From Thermococcus sp. (lineage in GTDB: Archaea > Methanobacteriota_B > Thermococci > Thermococcales > Thermococcaceae): a stretch of 8,622 bases of DNA. Below, piece by piece: positions 1 to 5,639 of the stretch. Numbering within the stretch: the first letter of the stretch is position 1; each line of letters starts with the position of its first letter. The translations under genes were made by a program, and so were the position numbers. The stretch spans positions 1-8,622 of the forward strand of contig NZ_JAMONU010000132.1 in NCBI RefSeq assembly GCF_027066465.1, written 5' to 3'. The notes beneath the pieces are model-generated. The model did not search any database. It was not told where the DNA came from and saw nothing but the letters and a program-made list of their open reading frames with translations.

Positions 1-542
1 AGAGTCCCGGTGTTGAAGGTCGTCTTTGAGAGCCTTATTCCAAGGGAGTAAAGCCTCAGAAGCTCTTCATCATCTAGTCCCTTTAGGGACTTGCAGAGGT
101 ATGCTGCGAACGCGTAGCTGTCCGAGGCGTCCTCGAGCCTTTCCGCATCGAGGTTTCCAGCTCTGAGCAACTCCTCCTTGTTGAGGTCCCCGTTGTGCAT
201 GAACCAGAAGGAGAAGCCGTTGCACGAGGAGAACTGGAAGGGCTGGGTGTTCAGCAGGTTCACGCTCCCCTGGGACGCGGCCCTGGCGTGGGCCATCAGG
301 ACGACCTCATCCCCCAGCCGCTCCATCAAGTCAAAGCGTTCTGAGTCCTCGAAGATTGGCTTCGTTGAACGGTAATGATAAACGGAACCATCCTTCAGGA
401 GGACGTAGCCCCAGCCGTCCCTGTGCTGCCTCTTTCCTCCCCTTTCAGCCCTGTACGGGTCGTTCTCGGCTGACCTCACGAGGGCCTCAAACAGCTCTCT
501 AACCCTTTCCCCGGGTCCGGAGGCAAAGAGTATCCTGCACAT
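1..542 (-). CDS. Class II glutamine amidotransferase (YafJ/GATase_4-like), C-terminus off the left edge
   Basis: The minus-strand frame is open from ATG at 542 to the left edge and gives the first 180 residues; no stop is seen, so the gene is partial. It begins MCRILFASGPG. In the Ntn-hydrolase class II amidotransferases Met1 is removed and Cys2 becomes the nucleophile that releases ammonia from glutamine. Other family marks are visible in order: QHRDGWGYVLL near residue 40, MAHARAAS near residue 83, then TQPFQFS and FMHNGDLNKEEL near residue 115, matching the conserved Arg, the Asn-Gly-Asp loop and the glutamine pocket. No phosphoribosyltransferase, sugar isomerase or synthetase domain is visible, which fits the stand-alone YafJ-like type whose acceptor is generally unknown. 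A purine-rich GGGGAG lies 4 nt before the ATG. The gene is divergent from the nuclease-like gene at 613. Family confidence is high; the substrate is unknown. Confidence 0.9.
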   Translation of the reverse strand, partial: MCRILFASGPGERVRELFEALVRSAENDPYRAERGGKRQHRDGWGYVLLKDGSVYHYRSTKPIFEDSERFDLMERLGDEVVLMAHARAASQGSVNLLNTQPFQFSSCNGFSFWFMHNGDLNKEELLRAGNLDAERLEDASDSYAFAAYLCKSLKGLDDEELLRLYSLGIRLSKTTFNTGT

Positions 543-568
543 GCCGCTCCCCGGGTCAGGTAAATCAC

Positions 569-580
569 AAAAGCTTTTAG
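569..580 (+). promoter_or_regulatory. Probable TATA region between two divergent genes
   Basis: The 70-bp gap between the divergent starts at 542 and 613 contains the perfect palindrome AAAAGCTTTT (569-578), extended to CAAAAGCTTTTAGG. Read on plus it puts an A/T-rich TATA-like box about 35 nt before the ATG at 613, leaving a very short leader that still includes GGTGA at 604-608. Read on minus, the same symmetric box is about 27 nt from the ATG at 542. One symmetric box may serve both directions. Assignment rests only on position and composition. Confidence 0.4.
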
Positions 581-612
581 GTCTGCCGGTTAACCTATGT
601 TCCGGTGAGTCG

Positions 613-1479
613 ATGCTCGAGCGGGCGGTGCTGGAAGTAATGTCGAGGGTTAGCTCCCACAGGGGTCTCTACCTCCGGAACGAGGAGGCCGTGAAGCAGC
701 ACCTGATAGGTGAAATAATGCAGGCCCTCGGATGGGCGTGGAGCAATCCGGAGGAGGTCAGACCTGAGGAGAGGACTGAGGACGGGAGGGCCGACTACGC
801 TTTAATCCTCAACGGTGAAATCGTCGCCTTCCTTGAGGCGAAGAACCTCGGTGTGGACGTCCTCAGAAGGGACGAGCCTCTCAGGCAGCTGGCGAAGTAC
901 TGCTTCAGCAGGGGTGTGCGCTACGGAATCCTCACGAACGGTGCGAAGTGGGTCGTTGTGAAGTCCTTCTCGGAGGGAACGTCCCTCAGGGACAGGGTGC
1001 TCTTCACCGTGGACCTGGAGGAGGAGCCGCTCGAAAGGGCAACCCTGAAGCTGGCACTCCTTTCGAAGGAGCGCATAACCGAGCTTGAAAGGACATCCTC
1101 GCTTCTCAGTGCGTTTGAGATGTCGTACAGGGAGCTTTTGAGTTGCGGCTTTGGTGAGGAAGAGCTTCTGAACTTTCTGATGAGCCACGGAAGGCCGTCA
1201 GTAATCTCCATCGAGAAGCTCTCCGGTGTTGAAAGGCCGAGGGCAGTTTACGTGTATGAGAACGGGTGGAAGCCGCTTCCTCTCGGTGAGAGGACCCTCA
1301 AAGGCGCCCTCATGTCCGTTCTGAATTACTTGGAAGGCCGCTCAAGTCCCGGAAAAGCCAGGGAGATTAGGCAGGTCAGGGAGATACTCGCCCCCATGGA
1401 CCTCCCGGCGGAGAAGGTTCTTAAGATACTGAGGGGGATTGAGGAAGAGGAGGGGATTAGGATAGGGGTTGAGCTTTAG
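613..1479 (+). CDS. Solitary type I restriction enzyme R-protein N-terminal-like (HSDR_N) nuclease-fold protein
   Basis: This 288-residue protein has the PD-(D/E)xK nuclease core seen at the N-terminus of HsdR subunits. Visible are GRADYAL with Asp61, then IVAFLEAKN with Glu75-x-Lys77, then QLAKY (Gln92 to Tyr96), the QxxxY motif of RecB-like and HsdR-like nucleases, then YGILTNGAKWVVV, the usual ILTNG...W strand. No helicase (DEAD/Walker) domain follows; the remaining ~160 residues are charged and mostly helical. No HsdM or HsdS gene is in view, so it is not part of an evident restriction operon. A longer frame opens at ATG 541, but ATG 613 is preferred: GGTGA precedes it, homology to the fold begins there, and the extra segment covers the promoter and the start of the divergent gene. 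Its TAG stop overlaps by 4 bp the TAA stop of the convergent gene. The fold is confident; nuclease activity and biological role are not established. Confidence 0.8.
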   Translation: MLERAVLEVMSRVSSHRGLYLRNEEAVKQHLIGEIMQALGWAWSNPEEVRPEERTEDGRADYALILNGEIVAFLEAKNLGVDVLRRDEPLRQLAKYCFSRGVRYGILTNGAKWVVVKSFSEGTSLRDRVLFTVDLEEEPLERATLKLALLSKERITELERTSSLLSAFEMSYRELLSCGFGEEELLNFLMSHGRPSVISIEKLSGVERPRAVYVYENGWKPLPLGERTLKGALMSVLNYLEGRSSPGKAREIRQVREILAPMDLPAEKVLKILRGIEEEEGIRIGVEL

Positions 1480-2465
1480 GCAACGACCTTCCACAGCTCG
1501 TCAGTTTTCGGCCTCTCGAGGGGAAGCTCGCGGCCCCTCTCAACGATGACCCTTTCTCCCTCGCTCGTGAACTCGCCTATTATGCTCACGGGGATTCCCA
1601 TACCGCTAAGCCTCTGGAGAAGTCCGCCGGCGTTCCTCCTTGGAAGCGCTATCAGGAGCGCCCCCGAGCTTATCAAAGCCAGGGGATTTAGGTTGTAGAA
1701 CTCGCATATCTTCCTCGTCTCGGGAAGGACTGGGATTCTATCGGCGAAAACCCTGAACCCGAGCTCAGCTGCGTTCGCCATTTCGTGCAGTCCGTTGGCG
1801 AGTCCTCCTTCAGTCGGGTCGTGCATTCCGCTTGCGAAGTCCCTTGAGGCGAGTGCTTCCTTCACAACGCTTATCAGCTCGATTAATCCCTTGGCCCGTT
1901 CAAGTTCCTCCTCGCTCATGACTTCCCTGAGCTCCTCCCCTTTCTCCTCGGCTATTATGGAGGTTCCCTCGAGGCCCACCCACTTCGTGACGACGATTAG
2001 GTCACCAGGGCTTATGCGCTCCGGCGATACGAACTTTTCCTTTGGGGCCACACCGAGCATCGTCCCGACGACAATCGGCCGCTTTAGACCGGGGGTTACC
2101 TCGGTGTGGCCTCCAATAACGGCAACCCCAAGCTTCCCGGCGTTCTCCTCGATTTCACCCGCTATTCTGAGGGCAAGCCCCTCCTCAGAGTCCTCGGGAA
2201 GGAGCACCGTTGAGAGGAACCACCTAGGTTCGGCACCCATAACGGCGACGTCGTTCGCGTTTATGTGGACCGCGTAGAAACCGATTCTCCTCTCTGTTCC
2301 GGTTATGGGGTCGGTGGAGGCAACGAGAACCTCGTTGCCGAAGTCTACGACGGCCCCGTCTATCCCCTCCCCCGGTCCTACCAAAACTCTCTCGTCGGAG
2401 AATTTAAAGAGCGAGAGGATTGCACGCAGTACCTCCGGGGGGACTTTGCCGGGCAACATGTCCAT
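1476..2465 (-). CDS. HypE-like / AIR synthase-related (PurM superfamily) protein
   Basis: The 329-residue protein belongs to the PurM/HypE/ThiL/SelD ATP-binding superfamily. Visible marks are the N-terminal glycine-rich GPGEGIDGAVV (about 30-40), STDPITG (about 50-56), the hallmark AVHINANDVAVMGAEPRW (about 65-82) and GGHTEVTPGLKRP in mid-protein, followed by a C-terminal half with MHDPTEGGLANGLHEM. Members bind ATP and activate an oxygen atom for transfer; HypE itself makes the thiocarboxamide-to-nitrile step of [NiFe]-hydrogenase maturation. This copy ends in ELWKVVA and lacks the C-terminal PRxC cysteine that carries the carbamoyl group in true HypE, so it is a paralogue of unknown substrate. 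A GTG precedes the chosen ATG by one codon; ATG 2465 is preferred because it sits in a TGATG junction with the upstream gene, implying translational coupling. Its stop overlaps that of the convergent nuclease-like gene. Confidence 0.82.
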   Translation of the reverse strand: MDMLPGKVPPEVLRAILSLFKFSDERVLVGPGEGIDGAVVDFGNEVLVASTDPITGTERRIGFYAVHINANDVAVMGAEPRWFLSTVLLPEDSEEGLALRIAGEIEENAGKLGVAVIGGHTEVTPGLKRPIVVGTMLGVAPKEKFVSPERISPGDLIVVTKWVGLEGTSIIAEEKGEELREVMSEEELERAKGLIELISVVKEALASRDFASGMHDPTEGGLANGLHEMANAAELGFRVFADRIPVLPETRKICEFYNLNPLALISSGALLIALPRRNAGGLLQRLSGMGIPVSIIGEFTSEGERVIVERGRELPLERPKTDELWKVVA

Positions 2466-3550
2466 CACGGCAACAGCAGCTGTCCGGGCAGGGGAGCCGG
2501 AGGTATTATACCGTGCTCCCTTATGGTCTTCAGGAGCAGCAGTCTAATCTCCATCTCAATCCTTCTGGCCTTTTCGTAGTCGTGCTCCTTGAGGGCCTCC
2601 CTGAGCTGGTCGAGCAATCCTTTCAGCTTGACGAGGGTCTCGGGGTCTATCTGAGCCATGCCGTGGGTCTGGAGTTCGAGTATCTGGAGGTCGAGCTGAA
2701 GCTTTGCCGACGGGTTCTCGTTCGCCATCTTAAGCGCGAGGTCAATCTGGAAGCCGGCCATCATCGCGTACCTGTAAGCCATCTGAAGGTTCCCCTTCTG
2801 GAGTTCCTCCTTTGCCGAGTTCAGGTTGTCCTGGGCGAGGTTAAGAAGGCCCTTGAGCTGGGAGTCGTTTGCGGTGAGGTTTCTGATGGAGCCGAGCTTG
2901 GCCTCCAGCTGGAGGATGAGGTCTTCAAGCTCCTTCTCCGTAACGTTGGCCCTCACAACGGATACGGGCTTCACAACGTCCTCAACCTTCTTCCCAATTT
3001 TCTCGCTCATCGGACTCACGACCAGGACGGGGTTCTTCAGGCTTTCCGATTTCAGCGTTGAGTTGACGTACAGAATCACGCCTCTGTCCTTCAGCGCGAG
3101 CCTGAGGGCGTAGGCTATGGCGAATGTGTCGTTGCCGGGAACAAGGAACGTCGCGTTTGGCGAAATCAGACCCATTGACTCGAGGCCCTTAATAACAGCT
3201 TTGTTCGTTCCGTACCTCGTTTCCCCCCACCATCTGACGACGGTTACGTTAAAGCCCTTCAAATCGGTTGCGTAGTCGTCGAGAACCGCGAGGGGGCCGC
3301 CTATTATTATCACCTCACCGGGATTGTAGGCCAGAACCCTTGCGCTCACGGAGGGGTCGTAGATTCCCCAGGGCGTAACGACGATGGGGAAACCCGTGAC
3401 GTTGGAGACGAACTTCGCCATTGCCAAATCGGCCGGATTATCGCTAACCAGGATTACGATTTTAGCCGGTGTGGACGCGCACAGGACCGAACCGCCGGCT
3501 GTGAAGCCCGCCAGCAACACGGCCAGCAGGAGGGCGGCGAGTTTCTTCAT
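2465..3550 (-). CDS. Secreted cell-wall-binding-repeat (CWB2-like) protein with helical C-terminal half
   Basis: The 361-residue precursor starts MKKLAALLLAVLLAGFTAGG, a Sec signal peptide probably cut near residue 25; the Cys at 24 is not in a good lipobox. Residues about 28-200 alternate strand and helix like cell wall binding repeat 2 domains: VIIIGGPLAVLDD (80-92), then RWWGETRYGTNKAVIKGL (106-122), the GG...A/V and G-x-x-RY-x-T-x-x-A pattern, and a second similar Rossmann-like unit around FLVPGNDTFAIAYAL (135-149). Residues about 205-345 are amphipathic helices rich in Leu, Glu and Lys, probably a bundle or coiled coil, ending in a Pro-rich tail. Eight N-x-S/T sequons (N50, 101, 132, 140, 163, 202, 224, 228) all fall in the first 230 residues, as expected for a glycosylated exported protein. 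GGTGGTG (3555-3561) precedes the ATG. It overlaps the HypE-like gene by one base. A surface or S-layer-associated role is inferred. Confidence 0.78.
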   Translation of the reverse strand: MKKLAALLLAVLLAGFTAGGSVLCASTPAKIVILVSDNPADLAMAKFVSNVTGFPIVVTPWGIYDPSVSARVLAYNPGEVIIIGGPLAVLDDYATDLKGFNVTVVRWWGETRYGTNKAVIKGLESMGLISPNATFLVPGNDTFAIAYALRLALKDRGVILYVNSTLKSESLKNPVLVVSPMSEKIGKKVEDVVKPVSVVRANVTEKELEDLILQLEAKLGSIRNLTANDSQLKGLLNLAQDNLNSAKEELQKGNLQMAYRYAMMAGFQIDLALKMANENPSAKLQLDLQILELQTHGMAQIDPETLVKLKGLLDQLREALKEHDYEKARRIEMEIRLLLLKTIREHGIIPPAPLPGQLLLP

Positions 3551-3584
3551 CTTGCACCACCGTTTAAAATTGGAGAAGAAGGGG

Positions 3585-3592
3585 TTAAAACA
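3585..3592 (-). promoter_or_regulatory. Possible TATA box for the CWB2-like gene
   Basis: On minus, TGTTTTAA lies about 38 nt before the ATG at 3550, inside the 47-nt gap after the small membrane peptide gene. The spacing suits transcription starting near 3563, just before the GGTGGTG ribosome site. No convincing BRE is seen, so this gene may instead be cotranscribed with the genes upstream of it. Confidence 0.3.
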
Positions 3593-3597
3593 CTATC

Positions 3598-3771
3598 TCA
3601 CTTTTTAAGCAGGGCGTAGACTATCAGGCCTATCAACACGAGAGGCAGTAGCAGGAAGGCAAGCCTCGCAAAGAGTAGCAGGAGTCCGAGTATCCCGAGT
3701 CCCCACCATCCCCATCCCAGTCCCCGTCTTCCGTGCATGGGACCGAACACAGGGCCGTAGCCCCTGGGCAC
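3598..3771 (-). CDS. 57-residue single-pass membrane peptide, GTG start
   Basis: A short frame reads MPRGYGPVFGPMHGRRGLGW, then GWWGLGILGL, a long hydrophobic run (about residues 26-53, LLLLFARLAFLLLPLVLIGLIVYALL), and ends in KK before TGA at 3598-3600. The start is GTG at 3769-3771, with a strong GGAGGG site at 3779-3784 spaced 7 nt away; the ATG at 3778 abuts that site and opens a frame of no hydrophobic character, so it is rejected. The peptide has a Gly/Trp/Met-His rich N-terminal head of about 25 residues followed by one or two closely spaced membrane spans with a positive tail. It starts 48 nt downstream of the DUF2202 gene on the same strand and is probably cotranscribed with it. The architecture recalls small Gly/Trp-rich membrane peptides found beside metal-handling genes, but I do not recognise a named family. 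Confidence 0.65.
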   Translation of the reverse strand: MPRGYGPVFGPMHGRRGLGWGWWGLGILGLLLLFARLAFLLLPLVLIGLIVYALLKK

Positions 3772-3797
3772 GCTTCATCCCTCCTAACTAATTCTTT

Positions 3798-3819
3798 AAT
3801 TGAACAATAAAAGAAAACT
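3798..3819 (-). promoter_or_regulatory. U-rich stretch after the DUF2202 gene: weak terminator or TATA for the small peptide
   Basis: On minus, directly after the DUF2202 stop, the sequence AGTTTTCTTTTATTG is T-rich. It could be an archaeal oligo-T terminator with partial read-through. Alternatively TTTTATT (3806-3812), about 35 nt before the GTG at 3771, could be a TATA box for the small membrane peptide. Sequence alone does not decide. Confidence 0.3.
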
Positions 3820-4632
3820 TCAGATGGCCGAGCCGAGCCTCATGAGGAGGCCCCTCATCCAGGCCCAGGCGTGGGCGAACGCGTTGGCGATGGTGCTGGT
3901 CACTCCACCGTCCTGGGCAGGACCCATCTGGCCGCCCATCATGCCGTGACCCATTCCGCCCATTCCGTGTGCCGGGGCCGAGCTGAGTATCTCATCGACC
4001 TGCTCCTGTGGAAGCACCTGGGCGGTGTAGTTGACTCCCATGGCCTCAAGCTGGCCGACGAATGCCCTCAGGTGGTTCTCGCTGCCGGCCATGAGGTTGC
4101 TGTAGACGGTCCTTATGTCCTGGTTGTCAGTCTGGGCTATACGCTCCTCGAGGTCCTTTATGTCGGTCTCCTCTATGAGGGCGCCAACCTTAAGGGCGTC
4201 GGCCGTGCTCTGGCTTCCCATCTGGACGAGCTTGTCGTAGAGCGCCTGTATCTCAGGATTCTGGAAGACGCCGACCTCGTTGAGCGTGTCCGGGGCGGTC
4301 AGGTTGTACTTCTCAATGAGGCTCATAACCATGTCCATGTGCCTCTGCTCGCTGTTGGCGATGTTGCTGAAAATCTGAAGACCGGTCTCGTTGTACAGGG
4401 TCAGGTATACGTCCCTTGCGAGCTTCTCCTCCTCGACCATGTAGAGTATTCCATCGATCTCCTCCTGACTCAGCGGCTGGTAGTAGCTGCTGTTGAGCTG
4501 CGGAACTGCCTGAGCCGCGCTCTGGTCAGCGTAAGGGTTTGGCCCGGGGCTGCCGTGCCAGGCCGAAACCATACCGAGACTCAGCCCTATCAGGAGGGCT
4601 ATGAGTCCCATTCCAATCAAACTTTTCCTCAT
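3820..4632 (-). CDS. Exported DUF2202 ferritin-like protein with Met/His-rich tail
   Basis: The 270-residue product has an N-terminal hydrophobic signal (MRKSLIGMGLIALLIGLSLG, cleavage likely near Ala24), a linker, then the DUF2202 ferritin-like four-helix domain at about 54-215. Candidate diiron ligands are in the expected places: EEEKLARDVY (Glu67-69), the ExxH of SEQRHMDM (Glu95, His98), ALIEETDI (Glu154/155) and ENHLRAF (His187). A Gly/Met/His-rich segment follows at 222-236 (HGMGGMGHGMMGGQM), then a hydrophobic C-terminal helix AFAHAWAWMRGLLMRLG that may rest on the membrane. The frame opens six codons earlier at ATG 4650, but the ribosome site GGAGGT (4640-4645) lies inside that extension and is 7 nt from ATG 4632, which also gives a normal signal peptide. 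Ferritin-like domains oxidise or store metal or detoxify peroxide; the substrate here is unknown. It has its own strong promoter and a shared dyad operator. Confidence 0.85.
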   Translation of the reverse strand: MRKSLIGMGLIALLIGLSLGMVSAWHGSPGPNPYADQSAAQAVPQLNSSYYQPLSQEEIDGILYMVEEEKLARDVYLTLYNETGLQIFSNIANSEQRHMDMVMSLIEKYNLTAPDTLNEVGVFQNPEIQALYDKLVQMGSQSTADALKVGALIEETDIKDLEERIAQTDNQDIRTVYSNLMAGSENHLRAFVGQLEAMGVNYTAQVLPQEQVDEILSSAPAHGMGGMGHGMMGGQMGPAQDGGVTSTIANAFAHAWAWMRGLLMRLGSAI

Positions 4633-4647
4633 GTTTTTAACCTCCTC

Positions 4648-4673
4648 CATGTGTAACTTTAATATTACATATG
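4648..4673. promoter_or_regulatory. Dyad operator candidate at the DUF2202 promoter
   Basis: On plus, CATGTGTAA (4648-4656) and TTACATATG (4665-4673) are inverted copies differing at one base, separated by 8 bp, for a total span of 26 bp. The dyad covers the predicted transcription start of the DUF2202 gene, 8 bp beyond the TATA box, a position where a bound protein would block transcription. The same half-sites with the same 26-bp span occur at 5605-5630. Confidence 0.6.
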
Positions 4674-4681
4674 TGTCAGGG

Positions 4682-4697
4682 TTTATAAACCTTTCGG
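4682..4697 (-). promoter_or_regulatory. BRE/TATA promoter of the DUF2202 gene
   Basis: On minus, CGAAAGG (BRE, 4690-4696) directly precedes TTTATAAA (TATA, 4682-4689). This is a near-ideal Thermococcales core promoter. Transcription should start about 25 nt downstream, near 4660, giving a leader of about 28 nt that holds GGAGGT before ATG 4632. Confidence 0.75.
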
Positions 4698-4703
4698 TCC
4701 AGG

Positions 4704-4716
4704 CTAAAACGGAAAA
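4704..4716 (-). terminator. Possible oligo-T terminator of the DUF4405 operon
   Basis: Just after the stop of the 73-residue gene, the minus strand carries two T4 runs (4713-4716 and 4706-4709) separated by CCG. Archaeal RNA polymerase terminates at T-runs without a hairpin, and a strong new promoter follows immediately. The runs are short, so efficiency is doubtful. Confidence 0.3.
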
Positions 4717-4718
4717 GC

Positions 4719-4940
4719 TCAGACTTCCCGGAGGATTTCCTTAACAGCCTCGCTCTCGCTCCTCAGCTCGGATGCGAGCGAGGTTGTGGCCTTTGCCTCT
4801 TCCAGAACGGTGTTCATGTTCCTGTGCAGGGTATAGACCATGAAGATTGTCATTACCAGCAACGCGGCCCATATGCCGAGTATTATGTATTCCACGTAGC
4901 CCGGGGTTTCCGCGTAGAGATATTGGGAAAAGGGACCCAT
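4719..4940 (-). CDS. Small single-pass membrane protein, partner of the DUF4405 protein
   Basis: The 73-residue product has a short polar start (MGPFSQYLYAETPG), one membrane span at about 17-38 (YIILGIWAALLVMTIFMVYT) and a charged helical tail from about 39 on (EEAKATTSLASELRSESEAV) that could form a coiled coil. With the positive HRN just after the span, the tail is probably cytoplasmic. Its ATG overlaps the TGA of the upstream gene in a TGATG junction, so the two are translated together and probably in similar amounts. No named family is recognised. The layout, a one-span subunit coupled to a multi-span heme-like protein, suggests an accessory subunit of a small membrane complex; that is inference. 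Confidence 0.75.
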   Translation of the reverse strand: MGPFSQYLYAETPGYVEYIILGIWAALLVMTIFMVYTLHRNMNTVLEEAKATTSLASELRSESEAVKEILREV

Positions 4941-5587
4941 CAGCCTTCACCGCCCCTGAGCTTCTCGATGGCCTCCGTCAGTTCCTCCTTGAAGGCCTCC
5001 CTGTCGAGGCCGTTGTTCGTTATAACCTCGTCGAGCAGTTCGTCGGGCTGAGCGTTTATGCCGTACTCCGACTTCAGGAGCGATGCGAGGTCCGTCGGGG
5101 AGACGTTGTAGAGCTTTGCAACCTGCTCAAGCGTGTATGACTTAAGCATGCTGCCGGTTATCTCAACGGTCAAACTTGAGACGTTTGAGGGCAGTTCAAC
5201 GGTGACGGCCTTCTCGTCACCGCCCTCGCCGTAGTAGGTCGCGTAAACCCTGAATCCGCCCGCGAGTGCCAGCAACATAACGGCAGTCGCCGCTATCGGC
5301 TTCCACTTGGCCTTCCTGAGGGCTGACTTGAGCATCGTAAGCATGCTCCTGAACCCAACCGCAAGGTGAACGGCGACGAGGCCTATCATGGCAAAGCCCA
5401 TGTAGGTGTGTATCTCCGTCCACGTGTCCTTGTTGAGTCCGAGAAACGTCCATCCGAGCGTTTCCGCTATCCTGCCTGAGGGGGCCAGGTAAAGCGCTAT
5501 CCCCGATACTGCCATCACGGTAAATACCAGGGTCAGGAGCAGGTCTATACTCCCCCTGAGCCACGCAGGTGCAGTCCACCTTCCCAT
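4940..5587 (-). CDS. DUF4405 cytochrome b-like membrane protein with extracytoplasmic helical domain
   Basis: The 215-residue product has three predicted membrane spans: about 14-34 (IDLLLTLVFTVMAVSGIALYL), 61-79 (TYMGFAMIGLVAVHLAVGF) and 97-115. His60 (WTEIHTYMGF) and His74 (AVHLAVGF) bracket the second span, the arrangement of DUF4405 proteins, which resemble small b-type cytochromes. After the third span, residues 118-215 form a soluble domain: a strand-rich part, then YTLEQVAKLYNVSPTDLASL and a second helical unit, like the short TLEEVA-type helical repeats found in other DUF4405 and Fe-S membrane proteins. GTG 5596 and ATG 5593 are possible starts, but GAGGTG (5594-5599) is then unusable as a ribosome site; it is 6 nt from ATG 5587, which I chose. 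It heads a two-gene operon. Only two heme-ligand candidates are visible, so heme binding may need a partner or a dimer. Confidence 0.8.
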   Translation of the reverse strand: MGRWTAPAWLRGSIDLLLTLVFTVMAVSGIALYLAPSGRIAETLGWTFLGLNKDTWTEIHTYMGFAMIGLVAVHLAVGFRSMLTMLKSALRKAKWKPIAATAVMLLALAGGFRVYATYYGEGGDEKAVTVELPSNVSSLTVEITGSMLKSYTLEQVAKLYNVSPTDLASLLKSEYGINAQPDELLDEVITNNGLDREAFKEELTEAIEKLRGGEG

Positions 5588-5601
5588 GTTCATCACCTCA
5601 A

Positions 5602-5633
5602 TACCATATGTATACTTTAACTTACATATGGTA
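5602..5633. promoter_or_regulatory. Perfect 11-bp dyad operator candidate at the DUF4405 promoter
   Basis: TACCATATGTA (5602-5612) and TACATATGGTA (5623-5633) are exact inverted copies with a 10-bp spacer. The dyad covers the predicted transcription start and ends within a few bases of the TATA box at 5640-5647. The inner half-sites span 26 bp, as in the dyad at 4648-4673. A dimeric repressor site is the simplest reading. Confidence 0.7.
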
Positions 5634-5639
5634 GTTTAC

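Noticed and set aside
541..612. N-terminal extension of the nuclease-like gene from ATG 541
   Set aside because: It covers the shared promoter region and the first bases of the divergent gene, has no ribosome site, and its residues have no family similarity.
802..1211. Minus-strand frames of 128 and 96 residues inside the nuclease-like gene
   Set aside because: They are antisense to a gene with clear motifs, overlap each other, and have no promoter, ribosome site or recognisable domain.
2265..3113. Plus-strand frames opposite the HypE-like and CWB2-like genes
   Set aside because: Their composition is the mirror of GC-rich coding DNA on the other strand (Ser/Leu/Val-rich); no motifs or start signals.
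4641..4650. ATG 4650 as the DUF2202 start
   Set aside because: The ribosome site GGAGGT would lie inside the coding sequence; ATG 4632 has the correct spacing and a normal signal peptide.
3871..4656. 261-residue plus-strand frame opposite the DUF2202 gene
   Set aside because: Despite its length it is an antisense shadow: it would have to start inside the C-terminus of a gene with clear family motifs, and it lacks a promoter and ribosome site.
5217..5579. 120-residue minus frame overlapping the DUF4405 gene in another register
   Set aside because: The DUF4405 frame has membrane spans, coupling to the next gene and a good ribosome site; this one has none of these.
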